A stretch of DNA of 64,000 bases from Clostridia bacterium (GTDB lineage Bacteria > Bacillota > Clostridia > Christensenellales > Aristaeellaceae), in the NCBI GenBank assembly GCA_017427165.1, contig JAFRTK010000141.1, positions 1 to 64,000 of the forward strand, in the 5' to 3' direction. The translations under genes and the position numbers were made by a program. Under the pieces are notes generated by a model. The model did not search any database and was not told the DNA's origin. It saw nothing but the letters and a program-made list of their open reading frames with translations. Shown piece after piece: positions 36,055 to 43,856 of this stretch (the stretch's first letter is position 1; every line of letters begins with the position of its first letter).

Positions 36055-36972
36055 ATGAAAAAGACGTTTTCCTATAAAATGAATATCTTCCTTTTCCTGT
36101 TGCCGGCGCTGCTGTTGTTCATAGGCGTGCTGATCGCACCGATTTTCCTTTCAGCATATTACGGGTTTATGAATAAAAAGGGCGCGGGCGGTGCTGAAAC
36201 ATGGATTGGATTCGCTAATTATACGGAGATCTTTACCAGCACCTCCCTGGGCTTCGGGAAAGCATTGGGGAACTCTCTTTTGCTGGCGCTTTTCTCCGTT
36301 GGCATTCAGCTTCCGCTGGCGCTGGTCCTGGCACTGAAACTGGGCAAAGGTGTCCGCGGTGAGCGGGGGTTCCTTTCTGTATACTTTATGCCGGTCCTGA
36401 TTTCCACGGTTGTTATCGGACAGCTGTGGCTGAAAATCTACAATCCGGATTACGGTATCCTGAACCAGTTCCTCCGTTCAATCGGACTGGGGGACTGGCT
36501 GAACCAGAAGATCGGCGTCTGGGGAACACGAGCCGCATGGCTCTCCAAAACAAACCCGTTGGCACTGGCTGCCTGCTTTGTTCCGATACTATGGCAGTAT
36601 GTCGGTTATCACATGCTGCTGATGTATGCGGGAGTAAAAAGCGTTCCGAAAGACCTGCTGGAAGCAGCCCAGCTGGATGGCTGCACCGAAGGGCAGGTTA
36701 ACCGGTTTATCATTATTCCGTACATCAAGCCGATCCTGAAAGTCAGTGTTATCTTTGCTGTAACAGGATCCCTGAAATCCTTCGACCTGATCTATGTTCT
36801 GATGGGTCAGGACAAAAACCCCTGCGATGTGCCCAGCACGCTGATGATCCGGATGCTGTTCAGCGCAAAACGGTACGGCATGGGCAGCGCGATCGCAGTT
36901 ATGCTGATCCTGCTCTGCTTTGCTTTTGCTTTGCTGATCAATATTGTGTTCAAGGATAAGGAGGTGCGCTAA
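36055..36972 (+). CDS. Sugar ABC transporter permease (MalF type)
   Basis: A 305-residue permease with about six helices ('IFLFLLPALLLFIGVLIAPI' first) and the EAA motif 'EAAQLDGCTEGQVNRFIIIP' near residue 203. The ATG at 36055 has GAGGGG at a proper distance; a TTG 9 nt earlier sits too close to that site. It pairs with the next permease, 1 nt away, and the binding protein upstream. Confidence 0.93.
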   Translation: MKKTFSYKMNIFLFLLPALLLFIGVLIAPIFLSAYYGFMNKKGAGGAETWIGFANYTEIFTSTSLGFGKALGNSLLLALFSVGIQLPLALVLALKLGKGVRGERGFLSVYFMPVLISTVVIGQLWLKIYNPDYGILNQFLRSIGLGDWLNQKIGVWGTRAAWLSKTNPLALAACFVPILWQYVGYHMLLMYAGVKSVPKDLLEAAQLDGCTEGQVNRFIIIPYIKPILKVSVIFAVTGSLKSFDLIYVLMGQDKNPCDVPSTLMIRMLFSAKRYGMGSAIAVMLILLCFAFALLINIVFKDKEVR

Positions 36973-36973
36973 G

Positions 36974-37858
36974 ATGACAACACTCCTTATGAATCGAAAT
37001 GCGAAGATCAAAGCATCAACAGGTGAGAAACGACCGGTTACTGTGGGCAGTGTTCTCACATATATCGGACTTCTGTTCTGGGCATTTGTCAGTATTTTCC
37101 CGGTTTACTGGATGCTGACATTCTCCCTGAAGAATAATGCGGAAATCTATGGCGAGAACGTGATCGGACTTCCCCGTTACTGGCTGTTCAGCAACTATGA
37201 AAATGCCATGCGGGTTGGCAATATCAGCCGTTATTTCGTTAACAGCACGCTGGTGGCCGGCAGTACGATTATCATCGTTCTGATTGCTGCATTTATGGCA
37301 ACCTATGCGATGACGCGCCTGGTATGGAAAGGCCGGAAGATGATGAACAAGTTCTTCATGCTGGGCCTTACAATACCGATCCACGCATCCGTTGTTCCGA
37401 TTTACATTATCCTTGCAAGGCTTCAGTGGCTGGATACATACGGAGCGATCATTATCCCGTATTCCGCGTTTTCACTGTCCATGGGCATCCTGATCTGCAA
37501 CGGATTTATGAGCGATATTCCGTACGACCTGGATGAGGCGGCCTTCCTGGACGGATGCGGAGTCTGGGGAATCTTCTTCCGTGTGATTACACCGCTGATG
37601 ATGCCCGCGGTTGCTACGGTCGGCATCTACACATTCCTGCAGTGCTGGAATGAGCTGATGTTTGCCAATGTTTTCATCAAATCACCTGAAATCAGGACGC
37701 TGCCGGTCGGCATTCAGGCCCTGTGCGGTCAGTATACGACTGAATGGGGTCCCATCGGTGCGGCACTGTCCATTGCAACCATTCCGACCCTGCTGGTTTA
37801 TGTTTTCCTGAGCAAGCGAATCCAGGACAGCTTCATTGCCGGCGCGGTCAAGGGCTGA
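36974..37858 (+). CDS. Sugar ABC transporter permease (MalG type)
   Basis: A 294-residue permease starting at the ATG at 36974 after AAGGAGGTG, which is embedded in the end of the previous gene. The EAA motif is 'EAAFLDGCGVWGIFFRVITP' near residue 186. Again no ATPase gene follows. A strong terminator closes the operon. Confidence 0.93.
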   Translation: MTTLLMNRNAKIKASTGEKRPVTVGSVLTYIGLLFWAFVSIFPVYWMLTFSLKNNAEIYGENVIGLPRYWLFSNYENAMRVGNISRYFVNSTLVAGSTIIIVLIAAFMATYAMTRLVWKGRKMMNKFFMLGLTIPIHASVVPIYIILARLQWLDTYGAIIIPYSAFSLSMGILICNGFMSDIPYDLDEAAFLDGCGVWGIFFRVITPLMMPAVATVGIYTFLQCWNELMFANVFIKSPEIRTLPVGIQALCGQYTTEWGPIGAALSIATIPTLLVYVFLSKRIQDSFIAGAVKG

Positions 37859-37872
37859 CTGAGCTGCTTTTT

Positions 37873-37907
37873 CAAAATCCCGGAGGAGACTCCGGGATTT
37901 TGTTTTT
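37873..37907 (+). terminator. Terminator of the second sugar ABC operon
   Basis: A perfect 13-bp stem, CAAAATCCCGGAG with CTCCGGGATTTTG, loop GAGA, then five Ts. Confidence 0.95.
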
Positions 37908-37913
37908 GCGGGA

Positions 37914-37942
37914 TTGAAATTCCGGGTGGTCCATGATACAGT
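37914..37942 (+). promoter_or_regulatory. Promoter for the acyltransferase-like/MATE pair
   Basis: TTGAAA (37914-37919), 17 bp, TACAGT (37937-37942), directly after the preceding terminator. Confidence 0.55.
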
Positions 37943-38005
37943 ACAAAAAGCAAACGATTGCGGGTTTGGACGGAAAACCCGGAAACAACGGAAGGAACGG
38001 TTTTT

Positions 38006-39223
38006 ATGGACTGGATGTATCTGTTTTACTTTTCGCTGGCACTGCTGATGTTCTTCGGCGCGAAAGGCGCCGGGCGCGGCCGGTGGAACGAGGAGTATAC
38101 CTCCCTGAAGCAGACCAAGATCCTGCAGGGGATTTCCGCACTGGGAATTGCGCTGCATCATGTGTCCCAGAAAACCTGCGCGCCCTGGCATCCGGTGAAG
38201 TACATGGTGCACGGCCTGGATCCGTTTATTCCCATGGGATATATGCTGGTGGGTGTATTCCTGTTCTGCAGCGGCCTCGGCCTCTACAGGAGCCTCCATA
38301 CCAAGCCGGATTACCTGAATGGCTTTTTCCGCCGGCGGATCCTGCCGGTGGTGATCGCGTTCTACCTGTCGGAATTCATCTATACCGGAATCCGCCTGCT
38401 GATGGGCGAAAAGATGGACCTGACGAAAATCCTCTGGTACCTGTCCGGCCTGCACATGGCGAATTTCAATTCGTGGTATGTGATTGTGATTCCGTTCTTC
38501 TACCTCGTGTTCTGGGCGGCGTTCCGCTTCTGCAGGCATGAAGGCACCGCCATATTCTGGGTTTTCGTCTTTACGGCGGCGTATACGGTGCTCGGCGCGG
38601 TTATTGACCACCAGGATGACTGGTGGATGCGCGGGGAATGGTGGTACAACAGCATTATCCTTTTCCCGGTGGGGATCCTGTTCGGCCGGTTTGAGAAACC
38701 GCTGACACGGTTCTTCCGGAAGGGCTACTGGTTCTGGCTGCTGCTTTCCTTCGCGGCGATCTTTGTGCTCTTCCAGCAGTCCGAATGGCTGAACAGCCAT
38801 GGATGGGGCTACTACGGAGAGTGGGGCGATCCGCTGAAGGTGCCGCACCGGCTGATGAGCGCCGGCATGCAGTGGCTGGTGAGCCTGGTGTTTGTGGCCT
38901 TCTGCTTCCTGCTGATGATGAAGGTGAAGCTGGGCAACAAAGTGCTGGCCTGGCTGGGCGGAGTGACTTTGGAATTCTACCTGATGCACGGTATTTTTGT
39001 GGAACTGTTCGGATACAATTTCCTGGATATCTCAAAGAGCATTGTCTACATCAAATCGGTTCCGCTGTTCATTGCGGCAGTGCTGGGATGCGCTGTTCCC
39101 GCGACGCTGCTCTTCCGCCTGCTGTGGAAGAAGGTGACCGTACTGCTGACCGGCAGCGGAAAAAGCAAGGCTGAAAACGCTGCACCCGGAGCTTCCGGGA
39201 CGGAGGAAACACAACCGGTATGA
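38006..39223 (+). CDS. Acyltransferase-3-like integral membrane protein
   Basis: A 405-residue protein with about ten hydrophobic segments. Start at ATG 38006, after GGAAGG. 'ILQGISALGIALHHVSQK' resembles the opening of acyltransferase family 3 proteins, where a His-containing first helix is catalytic ('RGIAILLVVLHH' in relatives). 'LVGVFLFCSGLGLYRSL' and the late 'TLEFYLMHGIFVELF' also fit that fold. Acceptor unknown; surface polymer or lipid O-acylation is typical for the family. It overlaps the MATE gene by 4 nt. Confidence 0.75.
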   Translation: MDWMYLFYFSLALLMFFGAKGAGRGRWNEEYTSLKQTKILQGISALGIALHHVSQKTCAPWHPVKYMVHGLDPFIPMGYMLVGVFLFCSGLGLYRSLHTKPDYLNGFFRRRILPVVIAFYLSEFIYTGIRLLMGEKMDLTKILWYLSGLHMANFNSWYVIVIPFFYLVFWAAFRFCRHEGTAIFWVFVFTAAYTVLGAVIDHQDDWWMRGEWWYNSIILFPVGILFGRFEKPLTRFFRKGYWFWLLLSFAAIFVLFQQSEWLNSHGWGYYGEWGDPLKVPHRLMSAGMQWLVSLVFVAFCFLLMMKVKLGNKVLAWLGGVTLEFYLMHGIFVELFGYNFLDISKSIVYIKSVPLFIAAVLGCAVPATLLFRLLWKKVTVLLTGSGKSKAENAAPGASGTEETQPV

Positions 39224-40602
39224 TCAACAGAATCCGGATCACCCGGGAAGAACGCCCGGTATGCAGGCAGATCATGAAGCTGACCCTGCCGATAATCCTG
39301 CAGAACCTGCTGAGCGCGGCGGTAAACTCCGCGGATGTGGTGATGCTGAACTTTGTGGGCCAGGCGCATATTTCGGCAGTTTCCCTGGCGACCCAGTATG
39401 CCAGTGTGCTGTTTATGGTGCTGTACGGCCTGGGAACCGGCGTGACCATGCTGAGCGCCCAGTATTTCGGCCGGGGTGACCTGCGGGCTGTGGAGGCGGT
39501 GGAGGGAATCGCGCTGCGATTCTCGGTGGCTGTATCGGCTTTGCTGGCAGCCGCGGCACTGCTGATTCCGGAGCAGATGATGCGGGTGTTTACACCGGAT
39601 CCGGAACTGATTGAAATCGGGGCGCAGTACCTGCGGAACGTGTCGGCGGCATACCTCTGCTGGGGACTGATTGAAATTTACCTTGCCACGCTGCGTTCCA
39701 TCGGCCGCGTGGGAATCAGCACGGCGCTGAACACCACGGCGTTCCTGCTGAATATCCTGCTGAACGCGGTGTTCATTTTCGGCCTGTTCGGGGCGCCGAA
39801 GCTCGGCGCGGCGGGCGTGGCACTGGCGACATCCATCTCGCGGATCACGGAGCTGGTGCTGGCGCTGGTGGTATCCGGACGGAGCCGGGATGTGAAGCTG
39901 AAGCTGTCCTGCATGTTTATCCGGAGCCGGGCTTTGTTCCGGGATTTCCTGCGGATGGCTATGCCGGCCACCCTGAATGATGTATCCTGGGGGCTGGCGT
40001 TTTCGATGTATTCGGTCATCATCGGGCAGTTCCTCGGAACGGATATGGTGGCGGCCAACTCCTTTACTTCCCTGGTACGGAACTTCGGGACGGTGCTGTG
40101 CTTCAGCGTGGCCAGCGGCGGGGGAATCCTGCTGGGCCACCTGCTGGGGAACGGACGGCTGGAGGAAGCGGAGCAGGGCGCGAAAGTCCTGATGAAGCTG
40201 ACGGTGCTGTCCGGGATTGCCGGCGGGCTGGTGGTACTGGCGTGCATCCCGCCGGTGCTGCGGTTTGCCAGCCTGACGGACACGGGCCGGGGTTACCTGA
40301 AGGGAATGCTGCTGATCAATACCTATTATGTGATGGGGCAGGCGGTGAACACCACCCTGATCGCCGGGATTTTCCGGGCAGGAGGCGACAGCCGGTTCGG
40401 CTTTGTCTGCGACACAATTGATATGTGGTGCTATGCGGTTCCGCTGGGATTCCTGGCTGCGGCGGTCCTGAAGCTCCCGCCGCTGGTGGTCTATTTCCTG
40501 CTGTGTACGGATGAGTTCGTGAAATGGCCGTGGGTATTCCGGCATTACCGAAGCCGGAAATGGCTGCGGAATATTACCCGGGAAAATGTACTGGACACAT
40601 GA
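39220..40602 (+). CDS. MATE family efflux transporter
   Basis: A 460-residue membrane protein with twelve predicted helices in two homologous halves. The N-terminus 'IMKLTLPIILQNLLSAAVNS' and 'ADVVMLNFVGQAHISAVSLA' are typical of MATE (NorM/DinF-like) drug or metabolite antiporters. The start ATG shares bases with the stop of the acyltransferase-like gene, so they are cotranscribed. Substrate unknown. Confidence 0.93.
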   Translation: MINRIRITREERPVCRQIMKLTLPIILQNLLSAAVNSADVVMLNFVGQAHISAVSLATQYASVLFMVLYGLGTGVTMLSAQYFGRGDLRAVEAVEGIALRFSVAVSALLAAAALLIPEQMMRVFTPDPELIEIGAQYLRNVSAAYLCWGLIEIYLATLRSIGRVGISTALNTTAFLLNILLNAVFIFGLFGAPKLGAAGVALATSISRITELVLALVVSGRSRDVKLKLSCMFIRSRALFRDFLRMAMPATLNDVSWGLAFSMYSVIIGQFLGTDMVAANSFTSLVRNFGTVLCFSVASGGGILLGHLLGNGRLEEAEQGAKVLMKLTVLSGIAGGLVVLACIPPVLRFASLTDTGRGYLKGMLLINTYYVMGQAVNTTLIAGIFRAGGDSRFGFVCDTIDMWCYAVPLGFLAAAVLKLPPLVVYFLLCTDEFVKWPWVFRHYRSRKWLRNITRENVLDT

Positions 40603-40626
40603 ATCCCGGCCGGGCGAACCGGCGGA

Positions 40627-40655
40627 GGATGCTGCCCGCACGGCAGCATCCTTTT
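40627..40655 (+). terminator. Terminator after the MATE gene
   Basis: A perfect 10-bp stem, GGATGCTGCC with GGCAGCATCC, loop CGCAC, then TTTT. Confidence 0.9.
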
Positions 40656-40685
40656 CGTATGTCCCGGGGGATCGGCGCAAAAGCT

Positions 40686-40714
40686 TTGCCCCCGGACGGG
40701 TTCTGATGTATAAT
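40686..40714 (+). promoter_or_regulatory. Promoter for the zinc-ribbon membrane protein
   Basis: TTGCCC (40686-40691), 17 bp, consensus TATAAT (40709-40714). Confidence 0.7.
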
Positions 40715-40754
40715 CAATGCGACAGACGGCGTCACGCCGCAAGGGAGGCCGGGA

Positions 40755-41600
40755 ATGGCACTGACAGCATACTGCAAAAAATGCGGCCGGGAAGTGGAGC
40801 CGGGGGAGATCTGCCCCCGCTGCGGAACCCGGCTGGGCAAAAACGCCGCGCATGCCGCGTGGTGCGTGGAGCGCACGCCGGTAAAGGACTGGATGTACTG
40901 GAACAGCGTGATGCGTGTGCTGCTGCCCGCGGCGCTGGTCATCCTGGTGCTGGTGCTGGCGGCGGAAGCGGTCAGCGGCGGTGTGGCCGCGGTGGAACGG
41001 ATGATGACTTCCGTGTTCCCGCTGACACTGCTGATCCTGCTGGCAGCGGCCCTGCTGGCGGTATTTGCCGCCCTGCTGCTGCAGGGGAAGGAACTGTCCG
41101 ACTTCGTAGTGGACAGCCGGGGAATCCACGAAACGCGCTACCTGCCGGATCCGACCCCGCTGAAACTGCTGGCGCGGCTGAGATCCCCGGCGGCAGCAAA
41201 GCAGGCGGAGGGCGGAGATGCCCGGGTGCTGATGCTTTCCCGCAGGGACCTGGCATGGAAGGATGTGGCCCGGGTACAGCTGTGGCCTGAAAAATGCATG
41301 ATCCTCTTCTATGCCCCGGCCTGGTGGCTGCGGATTCCCGCTATATGCACGCCGTTCTCCTGGGACGATACCATCGGCTTTGCCCGGGAAAAACTGGGGA
41401 AGAAGAAAAAGGTCAAGCTGCCGCCGTCCATGAAGGCGGATGCGCCTGCGGCAAGGCGCAGCGCGTTCCGGGAGCCGGCCGTGGAGCAGATCCGGATGGA
41501 CGATATGGAACCTGCCTGGGGGGACTCGTTCGCGGACCCCGCTCCGGCGGAGGGGGAGAATCCGCCGGCGGATTTTGCCGAAGAAGAGCCGAAAGCTTGA
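40755..41600 (+). CDS. Zinc-ribbon membrane protein of unknown function
   Basis: A 281-residue protein opening with a zinc ribbon, 'YCKKCGREVEPGEICPRCG' (two CxxC pairs, residues 6-24). Two transmembrane helices follow (about 54-74 and 85-108). A cytoplasmic domain of about 120 residues ('DFVVDSRGIHETRYL', 'LAWKDVARVQLWPEKCMILFY') looks like a PH-type fold, and the C-terminus is acidic and probably disordered. I cannot name a function. Its TGA stop lies inside the -35 box of the next promoter. Confidence 0.75.
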   Translation: MALTAYCKKCGREVEPGEICPRCGTRLGKNAAHAAWCVERTPVKDWMYWNSVMRVLLPAALVILVLVLAAEAVSGGVAAVERMMTSVFPLTLLILLAAALLAVFAALLLQGKELSDFVVDSRGIHETRYLPDPTPLKLLARLRSPAAAKQAEGGDARVLMLSRRDLAWKDVARVQLWPEKCMILFYAPAWWLRIPAICTPFSWDDTIGFAREKLGKKKKVKLPPSMKADAPAARRSAFREPAVEQIRMDDMEPAWGDSFADPAPAEGENPPADFAEEEPKA

Positions 41601-41625
41601 CATGGCATTGCTTAGCCGGTAAAAT
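41597..41625 (+). promoter_or_regulatory. Promoter of the CARDB-like surface protein
   Basis: TTGACA (41597-41602), 17 bp, TAAAAT (41620-41625). The -35 box contains the stop codon of the preceding gene. Confidence 0.7.
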
Positions 41626-41661
41626 ATCATAGACATCCTGTAACCGTAAGTTCATAGCGGG

Positions 41662-41683
41662 TCCGGCGGAGGAATTCGCCGGA
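41662..41683 (+). other. 5' leader hairpin
   Basis: TCCGGCG pairs with CGCCGGA over an 8-nt loop that carries a GAGGA ribosome-binding-site-like sequence. It lies in the leader of the following gene, whose own site (AAGGAGGAAGG) is downstream. It may be incidental. Confidence 0.35.
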
Positions 41684-41716
41684 GGAAGGAGGAAGGAGCG
41701 GGGGCTCCGAAACAAT

Positions 41717-43672
41717 ATGAGCAGAAAACGGCTTTTGCTGGCACTGGTACTTGGAATTGCGCTGATCCTTCTGGTGACGGGGTCGGCACTGGCGGCCAAC
41801 GATTCGCTGAAATTCAATATGGAGCTCAGCTCCAGCAAGTTTACAGGGCCGACCACCATAACGGTTTCCATTACGGTGAGCAACGCGGGAGAAAGCGATC
41901 TCCCCGGTCCGGTAACCCTGTACTATCCCAGCGGGAAGCAGGTGGAGGAGTTCGGCTCCCCCACGCTGACTGCCGGATCCAGCAAGAACTGGAGCGGCCC
42001 CTGGTCCGTGACCCAGAAGGAACTGGACGAAGGCAAGATCATCTTCATTGTCCGCTATTCCGCGTATAACGATGCGGGCGAGCTGAAGTCCTACGCTGCC
42101 GAACTCAAAAGGACGATCCAGTATTCCGGCGCGGAGCCGGAGCTGGATGTGAAACGCTCCATCATTCCGCAGACGGCTTCAGACGGACAGGAAGTCAGCG
42201 TGATCTATGAGATCACCAACAATGGTTCCGCGGATGTTTCCTCCGTCTCCATCAAGGAAAATGCCTCCATCGCGAAGGACAGTGCCTCCATCGGCAGCAT
42301 CAAGGCCGGCGAGACGGCAAAGCATGTATTCACGGTCAAGATGGGGAAGAAGGACCTGACCAGTTCGGCCACCGTTTCCTTCAAGGCCGGCGGAAAGAGC
42401 TATACCAGCAAGGTGGAAAACGCCACCATCAAATACGGCAAAATCAACCTGAGCGCCACGCTGAGCGCTGACAAAAAGGGCGGCGCGCCGGGCGAAGCGG
42501 TCAAGCTGACACTGAAGCTGAAGAACTCCGGATCAACCGACTTTACGAATGTTGTTGTAACGGATGAGAAGCTGGGAACCGTGTTCGAAAACGTGACGGT
42601 TCCGAAGGGGCAGTCCCTGACGCTGGAGAAGGACCTGACCATTACGGAAACCCAGGACCTCCTGTTTACCGTAAAGGGAGAAGACGGGAAAGGCCAGGCG
42701 GTGGAAACCGCGACCGGCCAGGTGAAGGTGATCGCCACCGATCCCACCCAGCAGATCGTGCTGAGCGTGAACGCTGAAGCGGACCGGGACGTTGTTTACA
42801 CGATTCCCGCACAGGTCCGCTTCACAGTGACTGTGACCAACAACAGCAATGTGGACGTCAGCAATATCGCCGTGTATGCGGTGAACACCCGGCTGTACAC
42901 ATTCGCCTCCATCCCCGCGGGTCAGAGCCAGACCTTTGTCCGGGATGTCATGATCAGCGAAAAGGGAACATTCCAGTTTGAAGCGCGGGCGAATGACCAG
43001 CTGGGCCAGACCCTGAACTTCCCGAGCAATGGTATCAGGATCGATCACTCAGCGCCGACACCGGAACCGACGGCGACTCCGGTGGTTACCCCGGTAGCCC
43101 CGGTACAGATCACCTATCCCCCGGCAACCGCTGAACCCACCTGGATCAGCCAGGCGGAAGGCATTGCGGATTCGCTGAAGTGGATCCTGGCGGCTGTGGC
43201 CGGTGCGCTGGCCATCCTGCTGCTGATCGGCGCGGTACGCCGGGCGATCAGCAAGAGCCAGTCCAACAAGGCAATGGACCATCTGGACGGCGGGCTGTAC
43301 CGCGACTACAGCGCCACACCGAAACGCGGACGGAGAAATGAGATCCGCAGCGGTATGGATGAGGAGAAGCCGCAGGAGGAAGAGGCGGAAGCCGTAAAGG
43401 AAGAAGCCACGGCACCCGCTGAGGAAAAGACAGACATCCCGGAAGAAGCTGCGCCGATGGCGGAGACGCTGCGCCGGCTGTATTCCGAGAAGAAGGAAGA
43501 TGCGGAGCAGGCTGCCGAAGCGGCTGCAGAAACCGCGGAAGAAGCAGCTGCCGAAACGGCGGAAGCCGTAACGGAAGCGGCGGAGGATGCCGGAGAAGCC
43601 CTGAAGGATGCTGCGGACACCACAGTGCAGGCGGCTGAAGCAGCCCACCGCCGGAGGGCAAAGAAGAACTGA
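41717..43672 (+). CDS. Membrane-anchored surface protein with CARDB/Ig-like repeats
   Basis: A 651-residue protein. A signal peptide ends 'VTGSALA' near residue 27. Residues 30-440 form several Ig-like beta repeats of the CARDB/DUF11 kind ('ITVSNAGESDLPGPVTLYYP', 'VIYEITNNGSADVSSVSIKE', 'LTLKLKNSGSTDFTNVVVTD', 'RFTVTVTNNSNVDVSNIAVY'). A Pro/Thr linker (about 445-475) leads to one transmembrane helix (about 486-508). The cytoplasmic tail of about 140 residues is strongly Glu/Ala-rich and probably coiled. No sortase motif. It likely exposes adhesion or sensing domains outside and an acidic tail inside; the role is unknown. Confidence 0.8.
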   Translation: MSRKRLLLALVLGIALILLVTGSALAANDSLKFNMELSSSKFTGPTTITVSITVSNAGESDLPGPVTLYYPSGKQVEEFGSPTLTAGSSKNWSGPWSVTQKELDEGKIIFIVRYSAYNDAGELKSYAAELKRTIQYSGAEPELDVKRSIIPQTASDGQEVSVIYEITNNGSADVSSVSIKENASIAKDSASIGSIKAGETAKHVFTVKMGKKDLTSSATVSFKAGGKSYTSKVENATIKYGKINLSATLSADKKGGAPGEAVKLTLKLKNSGSTDFTNVVVTDEKLGTVFENVTVPKGQSLTLEKDLTITETQDLLFTVKGEDGKGQAVETATGQVKVIATDPTQQIVLSVNAEADRDVVYTIPAQVRFTVTVTNNSNVDVSNIAVYAVNTRLYTFASIPAGQSQTFVRDVMISEKGTFQFEARANDQLGQTLNFPSNGIRIDHSAPTPEPTATPVVTPVAPVQITYPPATAEPTWISQAEGIADSLKWILAAVAGALAILLLIGAVRRAISKSQSNKAMDHLDGGLYRDYSATPKRGRRNEIRSGMDEEKPQEEEAEAVKEEATAPAEEKTDIPEEAAPMAETLRRLYSEKKEDAEQAAEAAAETAEEAAAETAEAVTEAAEDAGEALKDAADTTVQAAEAAHRRRAKKN

Positions 43673-43696
43673 TTCCCTGAACTGAAAACTCGCTGT

Positions 43697-43728
43697 TCCG
43701 GAACCCGATACGGGTTCCGGACTTTTTT
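43697..43728 (+). terminator. Terminator after the CARDB-like gene
   Basis: A perfect 11-bp stem, TCCGGAACCCG with CGGGTTCCGGA, loop ATA, followed by six Ts. Confidence 0.95.
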
Positions 43729-43768
43729 GTCCCGGAAACGGAGACATGGATGCCCGGATGTTTTGTGG

Positions 43769-43797
43769 TTGCGGGCAGGGGGTTGGGGTGGTATAAT
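43769..43797 (+). promoter_or_regulatory. Promoter of secA
   Basis: TTGCGG (43769-43774), 17 bp, consensus TATAAT (43792-43797). Confidence 0.7.
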
Positions 43798-43856
43798 AAT
43801 TTGTCTATATATGTCCGTTTTTTGCTGCGGACAAAGCGAACGTGAGGAGAACACCG

